The notes beneath the pieces were generated by a model. That model searched no databases. It saw nothing but the letters and a program-made list of their open reading frames with translations, and was not told the DNA's origin. Made by a program: the position numbers and the translations under genes. From NCBI RefSeq assembly GCF_001636295.1, contig NZ_CP014209.1, positions 3,100,001-3,164,000 on the forward strand: a DNA stretch of 64,000 nucleotides, given 5' to 3'. This document shows positions 41,129 through 50,232 of the stretch, piece after piece (position 1 is the stretch's first letter; every line of letters begins with the position of its first letter). This stretch comes from Isoptericola dokdonensis DS-3 (GTDB lineage Bacteria > Actinomycetota > Actinomycetes > Actinomycetales > Cellulomonadaceae).

Positions 41129-41701
41129 ATGACGTCCCTCACCACCCGCTACCTCATGACGTGCGCCGCCATCGGCGCCGCCCTGGGCGTCCTGCTGATC
41201 CCCGCGAACTTCGTCAGCGCGCCGCTGGCCGCCGCCGCCCCGATGGCGTACGCGCCGATGGTCGGCCTGTGGATCATCGGGCCCGTGCTCGCGCTCGCCC
41301 TCGTGCGGCGACCCGGTGCCGCGGTGCTCACCACGTTCGTCGCGGGCGTCGTGTCCTCCGCGTCCCCCGTGGGCGCCTGGTCGATCGTCACCTGCCTCAT
41401 GGCGGGCGCCGCCGTCGAGATCGCCTTCCTCGTCACCCGCTACCGCGTGTGGAAGTCGTGGCTGTTCTACCTCGACGCCGTCGTCTTCGGCGCCCTCTAC
41501 GTCGCCTCCGGCTGGGCGGCGTTCAACATGTCCGCCATGGCGCCGGGCGTGCTCGCCGTCTTCGTCGCGCTGATGATCGGCAGCTTCGTCGTCTGCACCG
41601 CCATCGGCCTGTTCCTCGCCCGGCGCCTCGCTCAGGCCGGCGTCGCACGCGGTCTCGCCCCCACGGCGCGAGTCAGCGCAGGTTTCGGCGAGTCAGCGTG
41701 A
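41129..41701 (+). CDS. ECF transporter substrate-binding S component (YkoE-like)
   Basis: 190 residues, about six membrane helices (CAAIGAALGVLLIPANFVSA, YAPMVGLWIIGPVLALALV, VLTTFVAGVVSSASPVG and so on), typical of S components in the YkoE class rather than BioY or ThiT. Substrate is not readable from sequence; YkoE relatives are linked to hydroxymethylpyrimidine or thiamine, while a possible iron box upstream would suggest a chelate or haem. The last 12 residues and the stop codon are encoded by the start of repeat array 2, so the repeat has replaced or extended the original C-terminus. Confidence 0.78.
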   Translation: MTSLTTRYLMTCAAIGAALGVLLIPANFVSAPLAAAAPMAYAPMVGLWIIGPVLALALVRRPGAAVLTTFVAGVVSSASPVGAWSIVTCLMAGAAVEIAFLVTRYRVWKSWLFYLDAVVFGALYVASGWAAFNMSAMAPGVLAVFVALMIGSFVVCTAIGLFLARRLAQAGVARGLAPTARVSAGFGESA

Positions 41702-42113
41702 ACTTCGTTCAATCAGCGCACGGTGGCGCGAGTCAGCGCGGATGGGCGCGAGTCAGCGTGGACTTCGTTCAGTCAGCGCAGGTTGCCGCGAGTCAGCGTG
41801 CGTCGGGTTCGGACGTCGGAGGGTGCCGCGCGTCGTCGCGTTCACGGGCCCCGGGGGGCCCTCCACTTCGGGTTGGACGACGACGCGCGGCACCCTCCGA
41901 CGTCCTTTGCCCTCGCGTTCCGCGAGAGTCACGTCGTCCGAGCGCTGACTCACGCCGTCGTGCGCTGACTCGCGGAAACCCGCGCTGACTCGCGGGGACC
42001 TGCGCTGACTGGCGGGGACCTGCGCTGACTGGCGGGACCTGCGCTGACTGGCGCCGTCGTGCGCTGACTGGCGGGAACCTGCGCTGACTGGCGCCGTCCT
42101 GCGCTGACTCGCG
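41668..42113. repeat. Array 2 of AGTCAGCGCA-type repeats with embedded palindrome
   Basis: Seven forward copies (41668 to about 41800), then the palindrome at 41811-41905, then nine inverted copies (about 41940 to 42113; half read GCTGACTGGCG instead of GCTGACTCGCG). The array lies between convergent genes and overlaps the end of the S-component gene. It explains the 416-bp gap. Confidence 0.9.
41811..41905. repeat. 95-bp palindromic element with 28-bp perfect arms, copy 2
   Basis: Arms 41811-41838 and 41878-41905 are perfectly complementary. The inner arm (GGGTGCCGCGCGTCGTCG) and the loop agree with copy 1 at 1098-1190, but the outer ten bases are different in sequence while still fully paired. 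Confidence 0.88.
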
Positions 42114-42117
42114 GCGT

Positions 42118-42420
42118 TCAGGCGCGGCGGTCGGGCTCGTCGAAGCCGACGGGGCGGCGCAGCGCGCGCTGGAGGTAGCGGACCTCGCGGACGGCGATGC
42201 CCGCGGCGAGGGCGAACGGCAGCCAGGCCCAGGGACGGCCCCGAAGAGCGGCGACCAGGGCGACCACGGCGATCAGCCCCGCGCCGACGACGGTCGCGAC
42301 GCTCGCCCAGCGCACCGACCGGACGGCGGCGACCACGTTCTGCAGCACGTTGCGAGCGTAGCCCTCGACGTCGTCGGCGGGGGTACCGTGCCCAGGTGAC
42401 TTCCACCGAGACCACCACAC
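42118..42420 (-). CDS. Small membrane protein
   Basis: Up to 100 residues; the start is uncertain (GTG at 42420 overlaps the divergent gene, and later GTG codons exist). Two adjoining hydrophobic segments ([18 protein letters not shown] and [14 protein letters not shown]) precede a basic tail [13 protein letters not shown]. It ends beside repeat array 2. No known family. Confidence 0.5.
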   Translation of the reverse strand: MWWSRWKSPGHGTPADDVEGYARNVLQNVVAAVRSVRWASVATVVGAGLIAVVALVAALRGRPWAWLPFALAAGIAVREVRYLQRALRRPVGFDEPDRRA

Positions 42421-43016
42421 CTGTCGTCGACGTGTACGTCGACCCCTTCTGCCCGTTCGCCTGGGTGACGTCCCGCTGGGCGCTCGAGGTCGCGGAGCAC
42501 CGCGACGTGGCCCTCACGTTCAAGCTGATGAGCCTGTACCTGCTGAACCAGGACAAGGACATCCCGGACGGCTACCGCACGATGCTGGACTCGAGCCGCG
42601 GACCGGGACGGGTCGCGGCGGCCGTGCAGACGGAGCACGGGCCGGAGGCGTTCAGCCGCTACTACACGGCGTGGGGCACGCGCTGGCACGACGCCGGCGT
42701 GAAGGACGTCGACGTCGTCGTCGCGGAGTCGCTCGCCGAGGCCGGCCTGCCCGCCGAGCTCGCCCAGGCCGCGACGTCCGACAAGTACGACGCCGCGCTG
42801 GAGCAGAGCCACCACGCGGGCATGGACCCGGTGGGCGACGAGGTCGGCACGCCGACCTTCCACGTGGACGGGGTCGCGTTCTTCGGGCCGGTGCTCACGC
42901 GCGTCCCGCGCGGCCAGGAGGCGGTGGGGATCTTCGACGCGGCGGTGACGCTGGCGGCCTACCCGCACTTCTTCGAGCTGAAGCGGACGCGCACCGAGTC
43001 CCCCGTCCACGCCTGA
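42396..43016 (+). CDS. DsbA-fold mycothiol-dependent nitroreductase-like protein (Rv2466c family)
   Basis: 206 residues, GTG start. Thioredoxin-like opening [18 protein letters not shown] with a single active cysteine, then a helical insert and [21 protein letters not shown] with the cis-proline before the strand. Matches Rv2466c-like mycothiol-linked reductases. Mycothiol use fits an actinobacterium. It lies 29 bases before the LLM oxidoreductase gene and may be cotranscribed with it. Confidence 0.8.
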   Translation: MTSTETTTPVVDVYVDPFCPFAWVTSRWALEVAEHRDVALTFKLMSLYLLNQDKDIPDGYRTMLDSSRGPGRVAAAVQTEHGPEAFSRYYTAWGTRWHDAGVKDVDVVVAESLAEAGLPAELAQAATSDKYDAALEQSHHAGMDPVGDEVGTPTFHVDGVAFFGPVLTRVPRGQEAVGIFDAAVTLAAYPHFFELKRTRTESPVHA

Positions 43017-43045
43017 CACGCCACCAGCACGAACCAGGAGCCACC

Positions 43046-43969
43046 ATGACCCTCGACCTGCGCATCTTCACCGAGCCCCAGCAGGGGGCGTCCTACGACA
43101 CCCAGCTCGCCGTCGCGCGCGCGGCGGAGACCCTCGGCTTCAGCGCGTTCTTCCGCAGCGACCACTACGTGGCGATGGGCGGCGACGGCCTGCCCGGCCC
43201 CACCGACTCGTGGACCACCCTCGCCGGGCTGGCCCGGGAGACGTCGACGATCCGGCTGGGGACCCTGGTGTCGTCGGCGACGTTCCGGCACCCGGGCGTG
43301 CTGGCGATCCAGGTGGCGCAGGTCGACGAGATGTCGGGCGGCCGCGTGGAGCTGGGGCTGGGCACGGGCTGGTTCGCGGCGGAGCACGCGGCGTACGGCA
43401 TCCCGTTCCCGGACAAGAGGTTCGGGATGCTGGAGGAGCAGCTCGAGGTGATCACCGGGCTGTGGGGCACGCCGGTGGGGGAGACGTACAGCTTCTCCGG
43501 CGAGCACTACACGCTGACGGACAGCCCGGCGCTGCCGAAGCCCGCGCAGGCGCGGATCCCGATCGTCGTCGGTGGTGGCGGCCCCCGCCGCACCCCGGCG
43601 CTGGCGGCCCGGTTCGCCGACGAGTACAACCAGTCGTTCCCGGAGATCGACTCGATCGGCCCGCGCATCGCGGTGATCGAGGAGGCGCTCGCGGCGGCGG
43701 GCCGTGCGCCGGGGTCGCTGACGCAGTCGGTGGCGCTGGTGACGGCGGTCGGTGCGGACGAGGCGGAGTTCGCGCGCCGTGCGACGGCGATCGGCCGGGA
43801 GCCGGCGGAGCTGCGGGAGCACGGGATCGCGGGCACGGTCGCGGAGGCCGTGGACCGCCTCGGTGCGCTGCGCGAGGCGGGCGTCGAGCGGGTGTACCTG
43901 CAGGTCCTGGACCTGCAGGACCTCGAGCACCTGGACCTGGTCGCGCGCGAGGTCGCCACGCAGCTCTGA
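43046..43969 (+). CDS. LLM-class F420-dependent oxidoreductase
   Basis: 307 residues, ATG preceded by AGGAG. TIM-barrel features of the luciferase-like family: FFRSDHYVAMGGDG, IRLGTLVSSATFRHPGVLAIQVAQVDEMSGGR broken over a strand and helix, LGLGTGWFAAEHAAYG and IPIVVGGGGPRRTPALAARFAD. The TFRHPG and GGRVELGLGTGW motifs are standard for F420 or FMN binding. Hydride transfer to an unknown substrate. Likely an operon with the Rv2466c-like gene. Confidence 0.88.
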   Translation: MTLDLRIFTEPQQGASYDTQLAVARAAETLGFSAFFRSDHYVAMGGDGLPGPTDSWTTLAGLARETSTIRLGTLVSSATFRHPGVLAIQVAQVDEMSGGRVELGLGTGWFAAEHAAYGIPFPDKRFGMLEEQLEVITGLWGTPVGETYSFSGEHYTLTDSPALPKPAQARIPIVVGGGGPRRTPALAARFADEYNQSFPEIDSIGPRIAVIEEALAAAGRAPGSLTQSVALVTAVGADEAEFARRATAIGREPAELREHGIAGTVAEAVDRLGALREAGVERVYLQVLDLQDLEHLDLVAREVATQL

Positions 43970-44129
43970 GCCCGGGGCGCGGCCGGCCCGCTCCCCGGAG
44001 GAGCGGGCGTGTGAACGGGCGGTTGCGCGGGGCGAACGGTCCCGTTGCGGGCTCGTGGAGATTCGGGACGCGTCCCGCTTCACCCGTGACACGCGCCACA
44101 CCGCGGCCTACGTTGAGCAGCAGACGAGG

Positions 44130-44160
44130 AAGTGGGTTCCCCAACGCGGGGGACCCACTT
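44130..44160 (+). terminator. Strong leader hairpin before the exopolysaccharide synthase gene
   Basis: A 13-bp stem with one G-U type mismatch (AAGTGGGTTCCCC with 44148-44160) around a five-base loop, followed by TTTC. It is 55 bases before the synthase ATG. It could end upstream transcripts or attenuate the operon. The rest of the 43970-44214 gap shows no gene. Confidence 0.65.
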
Positions 44161-44214
44161 TCTGCGTTCCCGGGGCCTTTCCCGCTGTGCTGTACCTCTC
44201 GAAGGGACACGCCG

Positions 44215-45990
44215 ATGACCACGCTCGACACGCGCAGCTCGGAGCTGCCGTTCCCCGCAGGGCCTCCACCGGCGCAGACCACGACCATCCAGGGCGACCC
44301 CCAGGCCGCCGCCCGCCGTCGGGACGCGAACGCCGCCGCGCACTCGCCGTCGCTGATGCTCATCATGATGCTCGCCACGCTGGGTGCGGTGGCGTACGGG
44401 GTGTTCCTCCTCGACCCGGACCACCGGGGCGACTGGCTGCCGTACGTGCTCGTGATCGTCGCGGAGTGCCTGCTGCTGGGGCTCGCGCTGCTGGCCATGT
44501 GGACGGTGCTGTCGTCGGGCTACAACCCGCGCGACTTCGCCTACCACCACGCGCGGGACCGCATGTTCGACGCCCCGGAGATCCTCCGCACGGGCGCCAC
44601 GGACGACCCGACCCGGTGGCGCCTGTACCTGCACGACCGACCCGTGGCCGTCGACATCTTCATCACGACCTGCGGGGAGGACGTCGACACGATCGCCCGC
44701 ACCGTGCGGGCCGCGATGGCGGTGCACGGCGAGCACCGCACCTGGGTGCTGGACGACGGCCGCGACGACGAGGTGCGCGACCTCGCCGCGACCCTCGGCG
44801 CCCGGTACGTGCGGCGGCTGTCCAGCGGCGGCCAGAAGGCCGGCAACATCAACCACGCGCTGAGCATCGCCAAGGGCGAGCTGTTCGTGGTGCTGGACGC
44901 GGACTTCGTGCCGAAGCCGGACCTGCTCGTCGAGACCGTCCCGTTCTTCGTGCGCGACGACGTCGCGTTCGTCCAGTCGCCGCAGACGTACGGCAACATG
45001 CACACCCTCATCTCGCGGGGTGCGGGGTACATGCAGGCGGTGTTCTACCGTTTCGTGCAGCCCGGCCGGAACCGGTTCAACGCGGCGTTCTGCGTCGGGA
45101 CGAACGTGGTGTTCCGGCGCGAGGCCATCGACGACATCGGCGGCATGTACACGGACTCGAAGTCGGAGGACGTGTGGACGTCCCTGCAGCTGCACGAGCG
45201 AGGCTGGCGGTCCGTCTACATCCCGCAGACCCTCGCCGTCGGCGACACGCCCGAGACCATCGTCGCGTACGCGAAGCAGCAGCTGCGCTGGGCGACGGGC
45301 GGGTTCGAGATCCTCCTGCAGCACAACCCGCTGTCACCCCGCCGGCGGCTGACCGTCGACCAGCGGCTGCAGTACTTCGTCACCTCGACGCACTACCTGT
45401 CGGGGATCGCGCCGCTGCTGCTCCTGCTGGTGCCGCCGCTGCAGATCTACCTGGACCTCGCCCCCATGCGGCTCGACGTGTCCGTCGGCACCTGGCTGCT
45501 GTACTACCTCGGCTTCTACGGGCTGCAGATCGCGCTCGCGTTCTTCACGCTGGGGTCGTTCCGCTGGGAGGTGCTGCTGCTGTCGGCGGTGTCCTGGCCC
45601 ATCTACGTCAAGGCGTTCTGGAACGCCCTGACCGGCAAGCAGCAGGCCTGGTCGGTCACCGGGCGCACGGGCGGCGCCACGTCCCCGTTCGAGGTGATCG
45701 TGCCGCAGGTGCTGTGCTTCGTCTTCCTGCTCATCACCTCCGTGGTGGGGGTGTGGAAGCACGGCGGCGACGACGGCCTGCCCGGCCTCGCCGTCGCGTG
45801 GAACATCACCAACACCGTCATCCTCGGCGGCTTCCTCGTGACGGCGCTGCGCGAGCACCGGGCCGCCGTGCGCGAGCAGCGCGCCGCCCGCCGTCCGGCC
45901 CGGGCCACCCGCCCGGTCCGCACGACCCGCACCACCCGGAAGGTCGCCCGGACCGACCGCCAGACCGTGACCACCGGAGGTGCCGCATGA
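44215..45990 (+). CDS. Processive GT2 synthase, probable beta-1,3-glucan (curdlan-like) synthase
   Basis: 591 residues, ATG after GAAGGGAC. Two helices at 46-66 and 75-98, then the cytosolic GT-A domain: DDG at 180-182, DAD at 228-230, SED at 317-319 and QQLRW at 355-359, the D,D,D,QxxRW set of cellulose/curdlan/hyaluronan-type synthases; KAGNINHAL and FCVGTNVVFRR are also typical. Five or so helices follow and a basic tail ends the protein. No PilZ domain is fused. It polymerises UDP-glucose and moves the chain across the membrane. The partner GH81 glucanase points to beta-1,3-glucan, not cellulose. Confidence 0.82.
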   Translation: MTTLDTRSSELPFPAGPPPAQTTTIQGDPQAAARRRDANAAAHSPSLMLIMMLATLGAVAYGVFLLDPDHRGDWLPYVLVIVAECLLLGLALLAMWTVLSSGYNPRDFAYHHARDRMFDAPEILRTGATDDPTRWRLYLHDRPVAVDIFITTCGEDVDTIARTVRAAMAVHGEHRTWVLDDGRDDEVRDLAATLGARYVRRLSSGGQKAGNINHALSIAKGELFVVLDADFVPKPDLLVETVPFFVRDDVAFVQSPQTYGNMHTLISRGAGYMQAVFYRFVQPGRNRFNAAFCVGTNVVFRREAIDDIGGMYTDSKSEDVWTSLQLHERGWRSVYIPQTLAVGDTPETIVAYAKQQLRWATGGFEILLQHNPLSPRRRLTVDQRLQYFVTSTHYLSGIAPLLLLLVPPLQIYLDLAPMRLDVSVGTWLLYYLGFYGLQIALAFFTLGSFRWEVLLLSAVSWPIYVKAFWNALTGKQQAWSVTGRTGGATSPFEVIVPQVLCFVFLLITSVVGVWKHGGDDGLPGLAVAWNITNTVILGGFLVTALREHRAAVREQRAARRPARATRPVRTTRTTRKVARTDRQTVTTGGAA

Positions 45991-46718
45991 CCTGGGCCAC
46001 GCGCATGAAGCTCGCCGTCGGCGTCGTCGTCATCCTGGCGCTCTGCGCCACCCTCACCCTGGTGCTCAACCGCCGGCTGACGCAGGCGCTGTCGTCGCAG
46101 GCCACGATCGTCTCCGAGGAGGTCGCCGTCGGCACCGACTACGCGGGCACGATCGTGGAGTCGTTCGTCGACGAGGGTGACGCGATCGAGGCCGGCGAAC
46201 CGATGTTCCGCCTGCGCAGCCTCGTCCTCGCCCACGACCTGTCCATCGGGCTGGTGTCGAAGAAGGCCGCCTCGTACGAGGTGACGGACGACGGCGAGAT
46301 GACCGTGGTCGCGCCGGTCGACGGCGTGGTGGCGGAGATCGACGCCACCCCCGGTGGGTTCGTCCAGTCGGGCACCGTCATCGCGACGCTGTACGAGGAG
46401 GGGACCACCCGGGTCGACGCGCGCCTGCTGCTCGACCCCGCCGACTTCGCCCGCATCGAGAAGGGCACCTACGTCCGCATCGTCCTGCCCGACCAGTCGG
46501 AGCTGCCGGGGGAGGTGGACACGATCGGCGTGCAGAACACCCGCAACCGCGCCGAGGCGACGGTGAGCGTCGTCAGTCCCACGCTCACCCAGCAGGCCGC
46601 CGAGGCTCTCGTCCTGCCGGGCACCCCCGTCGTCGCGCGCGTCGAGCTCCGCGACGAGGGACCGATGGCGGGCCCGGACCTCGCCTTCCAGCGGTTCCTG
46701 CAGAGGCTGGGCCTGTGA
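45987..46718 (+). CDS. HlyD-like membrane-anchored periplasmic adaptor
   Basis: 243 residues, ATG overlapping the synthase stop by four bases. One N-terminal helix (LAVGVVVILALCATLTLVL), then a lipoyl/barrel-sandwich hybrid fold: VGTDYAGTIVESFVDEGDAIEAGEPMF in one half and MTVVAPVDGVVAEIDATPGGFVQSGTVIATL in the other. Position between synthase and glucanase suggests it guides the nascent glucan through the wall, as Alg44 or curdlan CrdC-like partners are thought to do in Gram-negatives. In a Gram-positive this would be an envelope adaptor rather than an outer-membrane link. Confidence 0.72.
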   Translation: MTWATRMKLAVGVVVILALCATLTLVLNRRLTQALSSQATIVSEEVAVGTDYAGTIVESFVDEGDAIEAGEPMFRLRSLVLAHDLSIGLVSKKAASYEVTDDGEMTVVAPVDGVVAEIDATPGGFVQSGTVIATLYEEGTTRVDARLLLDPADFARIEKGTYVRIVLPDQSELPGEVDTIGVQNTRNRAEATVSVVSPTLTQQAAEALVLPGTPVVARVELRDEGPMAGPDLAFQRFLQRLGL

Positions 46719-48811
46719 GGCGGCCGCTCGCCGCGGGCGCCGCGGTCGTCCTCACCCTGCTGACGGCGTGCACGACGACGGACGCCGTGACCGCACCGGT
46801 GCCGGCCGCCTCGGGCGTCGCGGTGGCCGACGCGCAGGCGCCGGACGTCGACCCGGCGTCGCTGCCCGCCGCCGACACCCCCGCCGTGCCCCTGCGTCTC
46901 GCCGAGGGCCTCGCGCCGCCGACGAACCGCTGGTTCTCCGGCCTGGTGTTCGGTGACACCCCGCAGCCGGTGTTCCCGCTGCCGGTCTCGATGGGGCTCA
47001 CCGCGTCCGGGTTCGCCTACGGGCTGCCCGAGGTGTCCGCCGACGGGACGCTCGTCATGGGCGGGCACGCACCGCAGGTCCAGGCCGACCTGCGCGAGCC
47101 GGTCACGGGCGTCGTGTCGGGCTACGACGCCGCCACCGTCGCCGTCGACCTCGTCGCGGGCGACGACGCGGTGTTCGGCACCCTGCACCTCACCCGCGGC
47201 TCCCCGGTCGTCGCGTACACCGCGGGGCGCGACCACGACCTCGACCTCAACCAGCCGTTCGCCGCCGCCGACGGGCTCCCGGACGACGTCGCGGCGGCCC
47301 AGGTCGCGGGCCGCACCCACGTGCTCGTCGGCGCGGACGGGCTGGACGTGGGCGAGGTCCTCGCCGACGGCGGCACGTCGCTGGCGCTCGCGGCCGGGGA
47401 CACGGTGTCGTGGCTCGTCGCGCCGGACGGCGGCGAGGACGTGCTCGGCGACCTCGTCGAGGCGGTGCGCGACCCCGTGGTCTCCGCCGAGGTCGGGTAC
47501 ACGACCGCGGCGGACGAGGTCACGACGTCGGTGACGTACGTGACCGCCGGGGGTGGGGACGCCGTGGTCGTGCGGTTCCCGCACCAGGCGGGCGCCGCCG
47601 ACGACGCGACCTGCGACCTGGGCACGTACGCGACGGTGCTCGGCACCGCGTCCGTGTGCGTCGCGTCCACCCTCGGCTGGACGGCCCCCGCCCGCGAGCC
47701 CGCCGCGGCGCCGGACCTGTCCGGCCTCGACGGCGGCCTGCGCGACGAGATCGCCGACCAGGTCGGGGCCGACGTCGAGGCGTCGCTCGCGGAGGTCCGC
47801 CCCGCGGACACCTACTTCGGGGGCAAGGCCCTGGCGCGCGACGCCAACCTGTGGCTGCTCGCGCGGGAGCTCGGGCTCGACGACGCCGCGGCGGAGCTGC
47901 ACGAGTCCCTCGTGACGGACCTGCGCACCTGGACCGAGCCGGACGGCTGCACGACCCGGCCGGAGCGCTGCTTCACGTTCGACGAGTCGCTGCGCAGCGT
48001 CGTCGGCCAGGCGCCGTCCTTCGGCAGCGACGAGGGCAACGACCACCACTTCCACTACGGCTACTTCCTCTACGCGGCCGGGGTGCTGGCCGCCGAGGAC
48101 CCCGCGCTGGGGGACGAGGTCGCACCCGTCGTGGACCTGCTCGCCGCGGACGTCGCCGCGGCCGCGGCCGTGCCCGTCGAAGGGGGTGCCCCCCTGCCCG
48201 CCCTGCGGGTGTTCGACGTCGTCATGAGCCACTCGTGGGCGTCGGGGCCGTCGCCGTTCGCGGACGGGAACAACCAGGAGTCGTCGTCGGAGGCCGTGAA
48301 CGCCTGGAACGGGCTGGCGCTGTGGGCGGACGCCCGTGGCGACGAGGCCCTGGCAGGCCAGGCCCGCTGGCTGCTGTCCGCGGAGGCCGCCGCCGCCCGC
48401 GCCTACTGGACGGACTTCGACACCACGGACCCGGTGGTCGAGGGTCTGGAGGCCTCCGTGACGTCCCTCGTCTGGGACGGCAAGCGGGAGCGGGCGACGT
48501 GGTTCTCGGCGGAGCCGAGCGCCGCGCTGGGCATCCTCGTGCTGCCCGTCACGGGCGTGTCGACGTACCTGGGCGGGGACCAGGACCGGGTCCGCGCCAA
48601 CCTCGTCGAGGCCCTCGGCACCGACGACCTGTGGGCGGACCCGGCCGCCTGGGACGTCATGTTCGGCGACCAGCTGCTGTCGTACGCCGCCCTGCTCGGG
48701 CCCGACGACGCCGCCTCCGCGCTCGAGGTCGCCCGCGACCTGCCCGACGAGCGCATCGACGACGGCTCCACCCGGTCCTGGCTGCTCGCCTGGCTCGGCT
48801 CGCAGGCCTGA
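46715..48811 (+). CDS. GH81 endo-beta-1,3-glucanase lipoprotein
   Basis: 698 residues, GTG start overlapping the previous stop (GTGA). Signal peptide with lipobox TAC (VLTLLTACTT), so membrane-bound. The catalytic domain has NRWFSGLVF near 70, SDEGNDHHFHYGYFLYAAG near 430 and SHSWASG with NNQESSSEAVNAWNG near 510-530, carrying the GH81 catalytic acid residues. Cleaves beta-1,3-glucan. As the third gene of the synthase operon it would trim or release the polymer, by analogy with cellulases in bacterial cellulose operons. Confidence 0.9.
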   Translation: MRRPLAAGAAVVLTLLTACTTTDAVTAPVPAASGVAVADAQAPDVDPASLPAADTPAVPLRLAEGLAPPTNRWFSGLVFGDTPQPVFPLPVSMGLTASGFAYGLPEVSADGTLVMGGHAPQVQADLREPVTGVVSGYDAATVAVDLVAGDDAVFGTLHLTRGSPVVAYTAGRDHDLDLNQPFAAADGLPDDVAAAQVAGRTHVLVGADGLDVGEVLADGGTSLALAAGDTVSWLVAPDGGEDVLGDLVEAVRDPVVSAEVGYTTAADEVTTSVTYVTAGGGDAVVVRFPHQAGAADDATCDLGTYATVLGTASVCVASTLGWTAPAREPAAAPDLSGLDGGLRDEIADQVGADVEASLAEVRPADTYFGGKALARDANLWLLARELGLDDAAAELHESLVTDLRTWTEPDGCTTRPERCFTFDESLRSVVGQAPSFGSDEGNDHHFHYGYFLYAAGVLAAEDPALGDEVAPVVDLLAADVAAAAAVPVEGGAPLPALRVFDVVMSHSWASGPSPFADGNNQESSSEAVNAWNGLALWADARGDEALAGQARWLLSAEAAAARAYWTDFDTTDPVVEGLEASVTSLVWDGKRERATWFSAEPSAALGILVLPVTGVSTYLGGDQDRVRANLVEALGTDDLWADPAAWDVMFGDQLLSYAALLGPDDAASALEVARDLPDERIDDGSTRSWLLAWLGSQA

Positions 48812-48874
48812 CCGCACCGACCCGCGCCGGTACAGTGAGGCAGCCCTTCACACCTTCTTCACGGACGGAGCATC

Positions 48875-50230
48875 ATGCAGCGCGGATGGACCAGGCACGG
48901 CGACGGGCGCCGGGTCGCACCGGGGGAGGTCGTCGCCCCCGGCGAGCGGCTGTCGTGGCCGCGGACGATCGGCATCGGACTCCAGCACGTCGTGGCCATG
49001 TTCGGCGCGACGTTCCTGGTGCCGATCCTCACCGGCTTCCCGCCGTCGACGACGCTGTTCTTCTCGGCGATCGGCACCATCGGGTTCCTGCTCATCACGG
49101 GCAACCGCCTGCCGAGCTACCTGGGGTCCAGCTTCGCGTTCATCGCGCCGATCGGTGCCGCCACGGCGTCGGGCGGCCACTCGGCGGCGGTCGGCGGCAT
49201 CCTCGTCACCGGCCTGCTCCTGGTCGTCGTCGGGGTGGTCGTGCACTTCGCCGGCCCGCGCTGGATCGACGTCGTCATGCCGCCGATCGTCACCGGCGTC
49301 ATCGTCGCGCTCATCGGCCTCAACCTCGCGCCGGCGGCGTGGAACAACTACTCGCAGGCTCCCGTGACGGCCACGGTGACGCTCGCGTCGGTGATCCTCA
49401 TCTCCGTGCTGTTCCGCGGCATCCTCGGTCGCCTGTCCATCCTGCTCGGCGTCCTCGTCGGGTACGTCGTCGCGGTGGTGCGCGGCGAGGTGGACTTCAC
49501 CCAGGTCGACCAGGCGAGCCTGTTCGGGCTGCCCGAGTTCACCGCCCCCACGTTCGACCCGTCGGTGCTCGGGCTGTTCCTGCCCGTCGTGTTCGTCCTC
49601 GTCGCCGAGAACGTCGGCCACGTGAAGTCCGTGGCGGCGATGACCGGTCAGAACCTCGACGACAAGATGGGTCGTGCGCTGCTCGCCGACGGCGTCGCGA
49701 CGACGCTGGCTGGCACCGGCGGAGGGTCCGGCACCACCACGTACGCGGAGAACATCGGCGTCATGGCGGCCACCCGCGTCTACTCGACGGCCGCCTACTG
49801 GGTGGCGGGGATCGGTGCGCTGCTGCTGTCGTTCTCGCCGGTCTTCGGGGAGATCGTCAACAGCGTCCCGGTCGGCGTCCTGGGCGGCGTCACGACCGTC
49901 CTGTACGGCATGATCGGCGTGCTCGGCTTCCGCATCTGGGTGCAGAACCGGGTGGACTTCGCCGACCCGGTGAACCTCACCACCGCCGCCGTGCCGCTCG
50001 TCATCGGGATCGCGAACTTCCGGTGGACGGTCGGCGACCTGGTGTTCGAGGGCATCGCCCTGGGCACCGCCGCGGCGCTCGTGGTCTACCACCTCATGCG
50101 GACGATCGGCCGCTGGCGCGGGACGACGACGGAGATCGCCTCCCCGGCGTCGGCGTCGATGACCGACGCACCCGACGGCACGGACCCGGTCCGCGCGGCG
50201 GACGACGCGTCCGGCGTCAGCTCCGACTGA
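48875..50230 (+). CDS. NCS2 family uracil/xanthine permease
   Basis: 451 residues, twelve or so helices. GLQHVVAMFGATFLVPILTG at about 35 and the substrate-binding VFVLVAENVGHVKSV near 250, then GVATTLAGTGGGSGTTTYAENIGVMAATRVYS split across the tenth helix. QxG-like and NCS2 motifs match UraA-type proton symporters. Imports uracil or purines. C-terminal tail is polar and disordered. Confidence 0.9.
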   Translation: MQRGWTRHGDGRRVAPGEVVAPGERLSWPRTIGIGLQHVVAMFGATFLVPILTGFPPSTTLFFSAIGTIGFLLITGNRLPSYLGSSFAFIAPIGAATASGGHSAAVGGILVTGLLLVVVGVVVHFAGPRWIDVVMPPIVTGVIVALIGLNLAPAAWNNYSQAPVTATVTLASVILISVLFRGILGRLSILLGVLVGYVVAVVRGEVDFTQVDQASLFGLPEFTAPTFDPSVLGLFLPVVFVLVAENVGHVKSVAAMTGQNLDDKMGRALLADGVATTLAGTGGGSGTTTYAENIGVMAATRVYSTAAYWVAGIGALLLSFSPVFGEIVNSVPVGVLGGVTTVLYGMIGVLGFRIWVQNRVDFADPVNLTTAAVPLVIGIANFRWTVGDLVFEGIALGTAAALVVYHLMRTIGRWRGTTTEIASPASASMTDAPDGTDPVRAADDASGVSSD

Positions 50231-50232
50231 GG

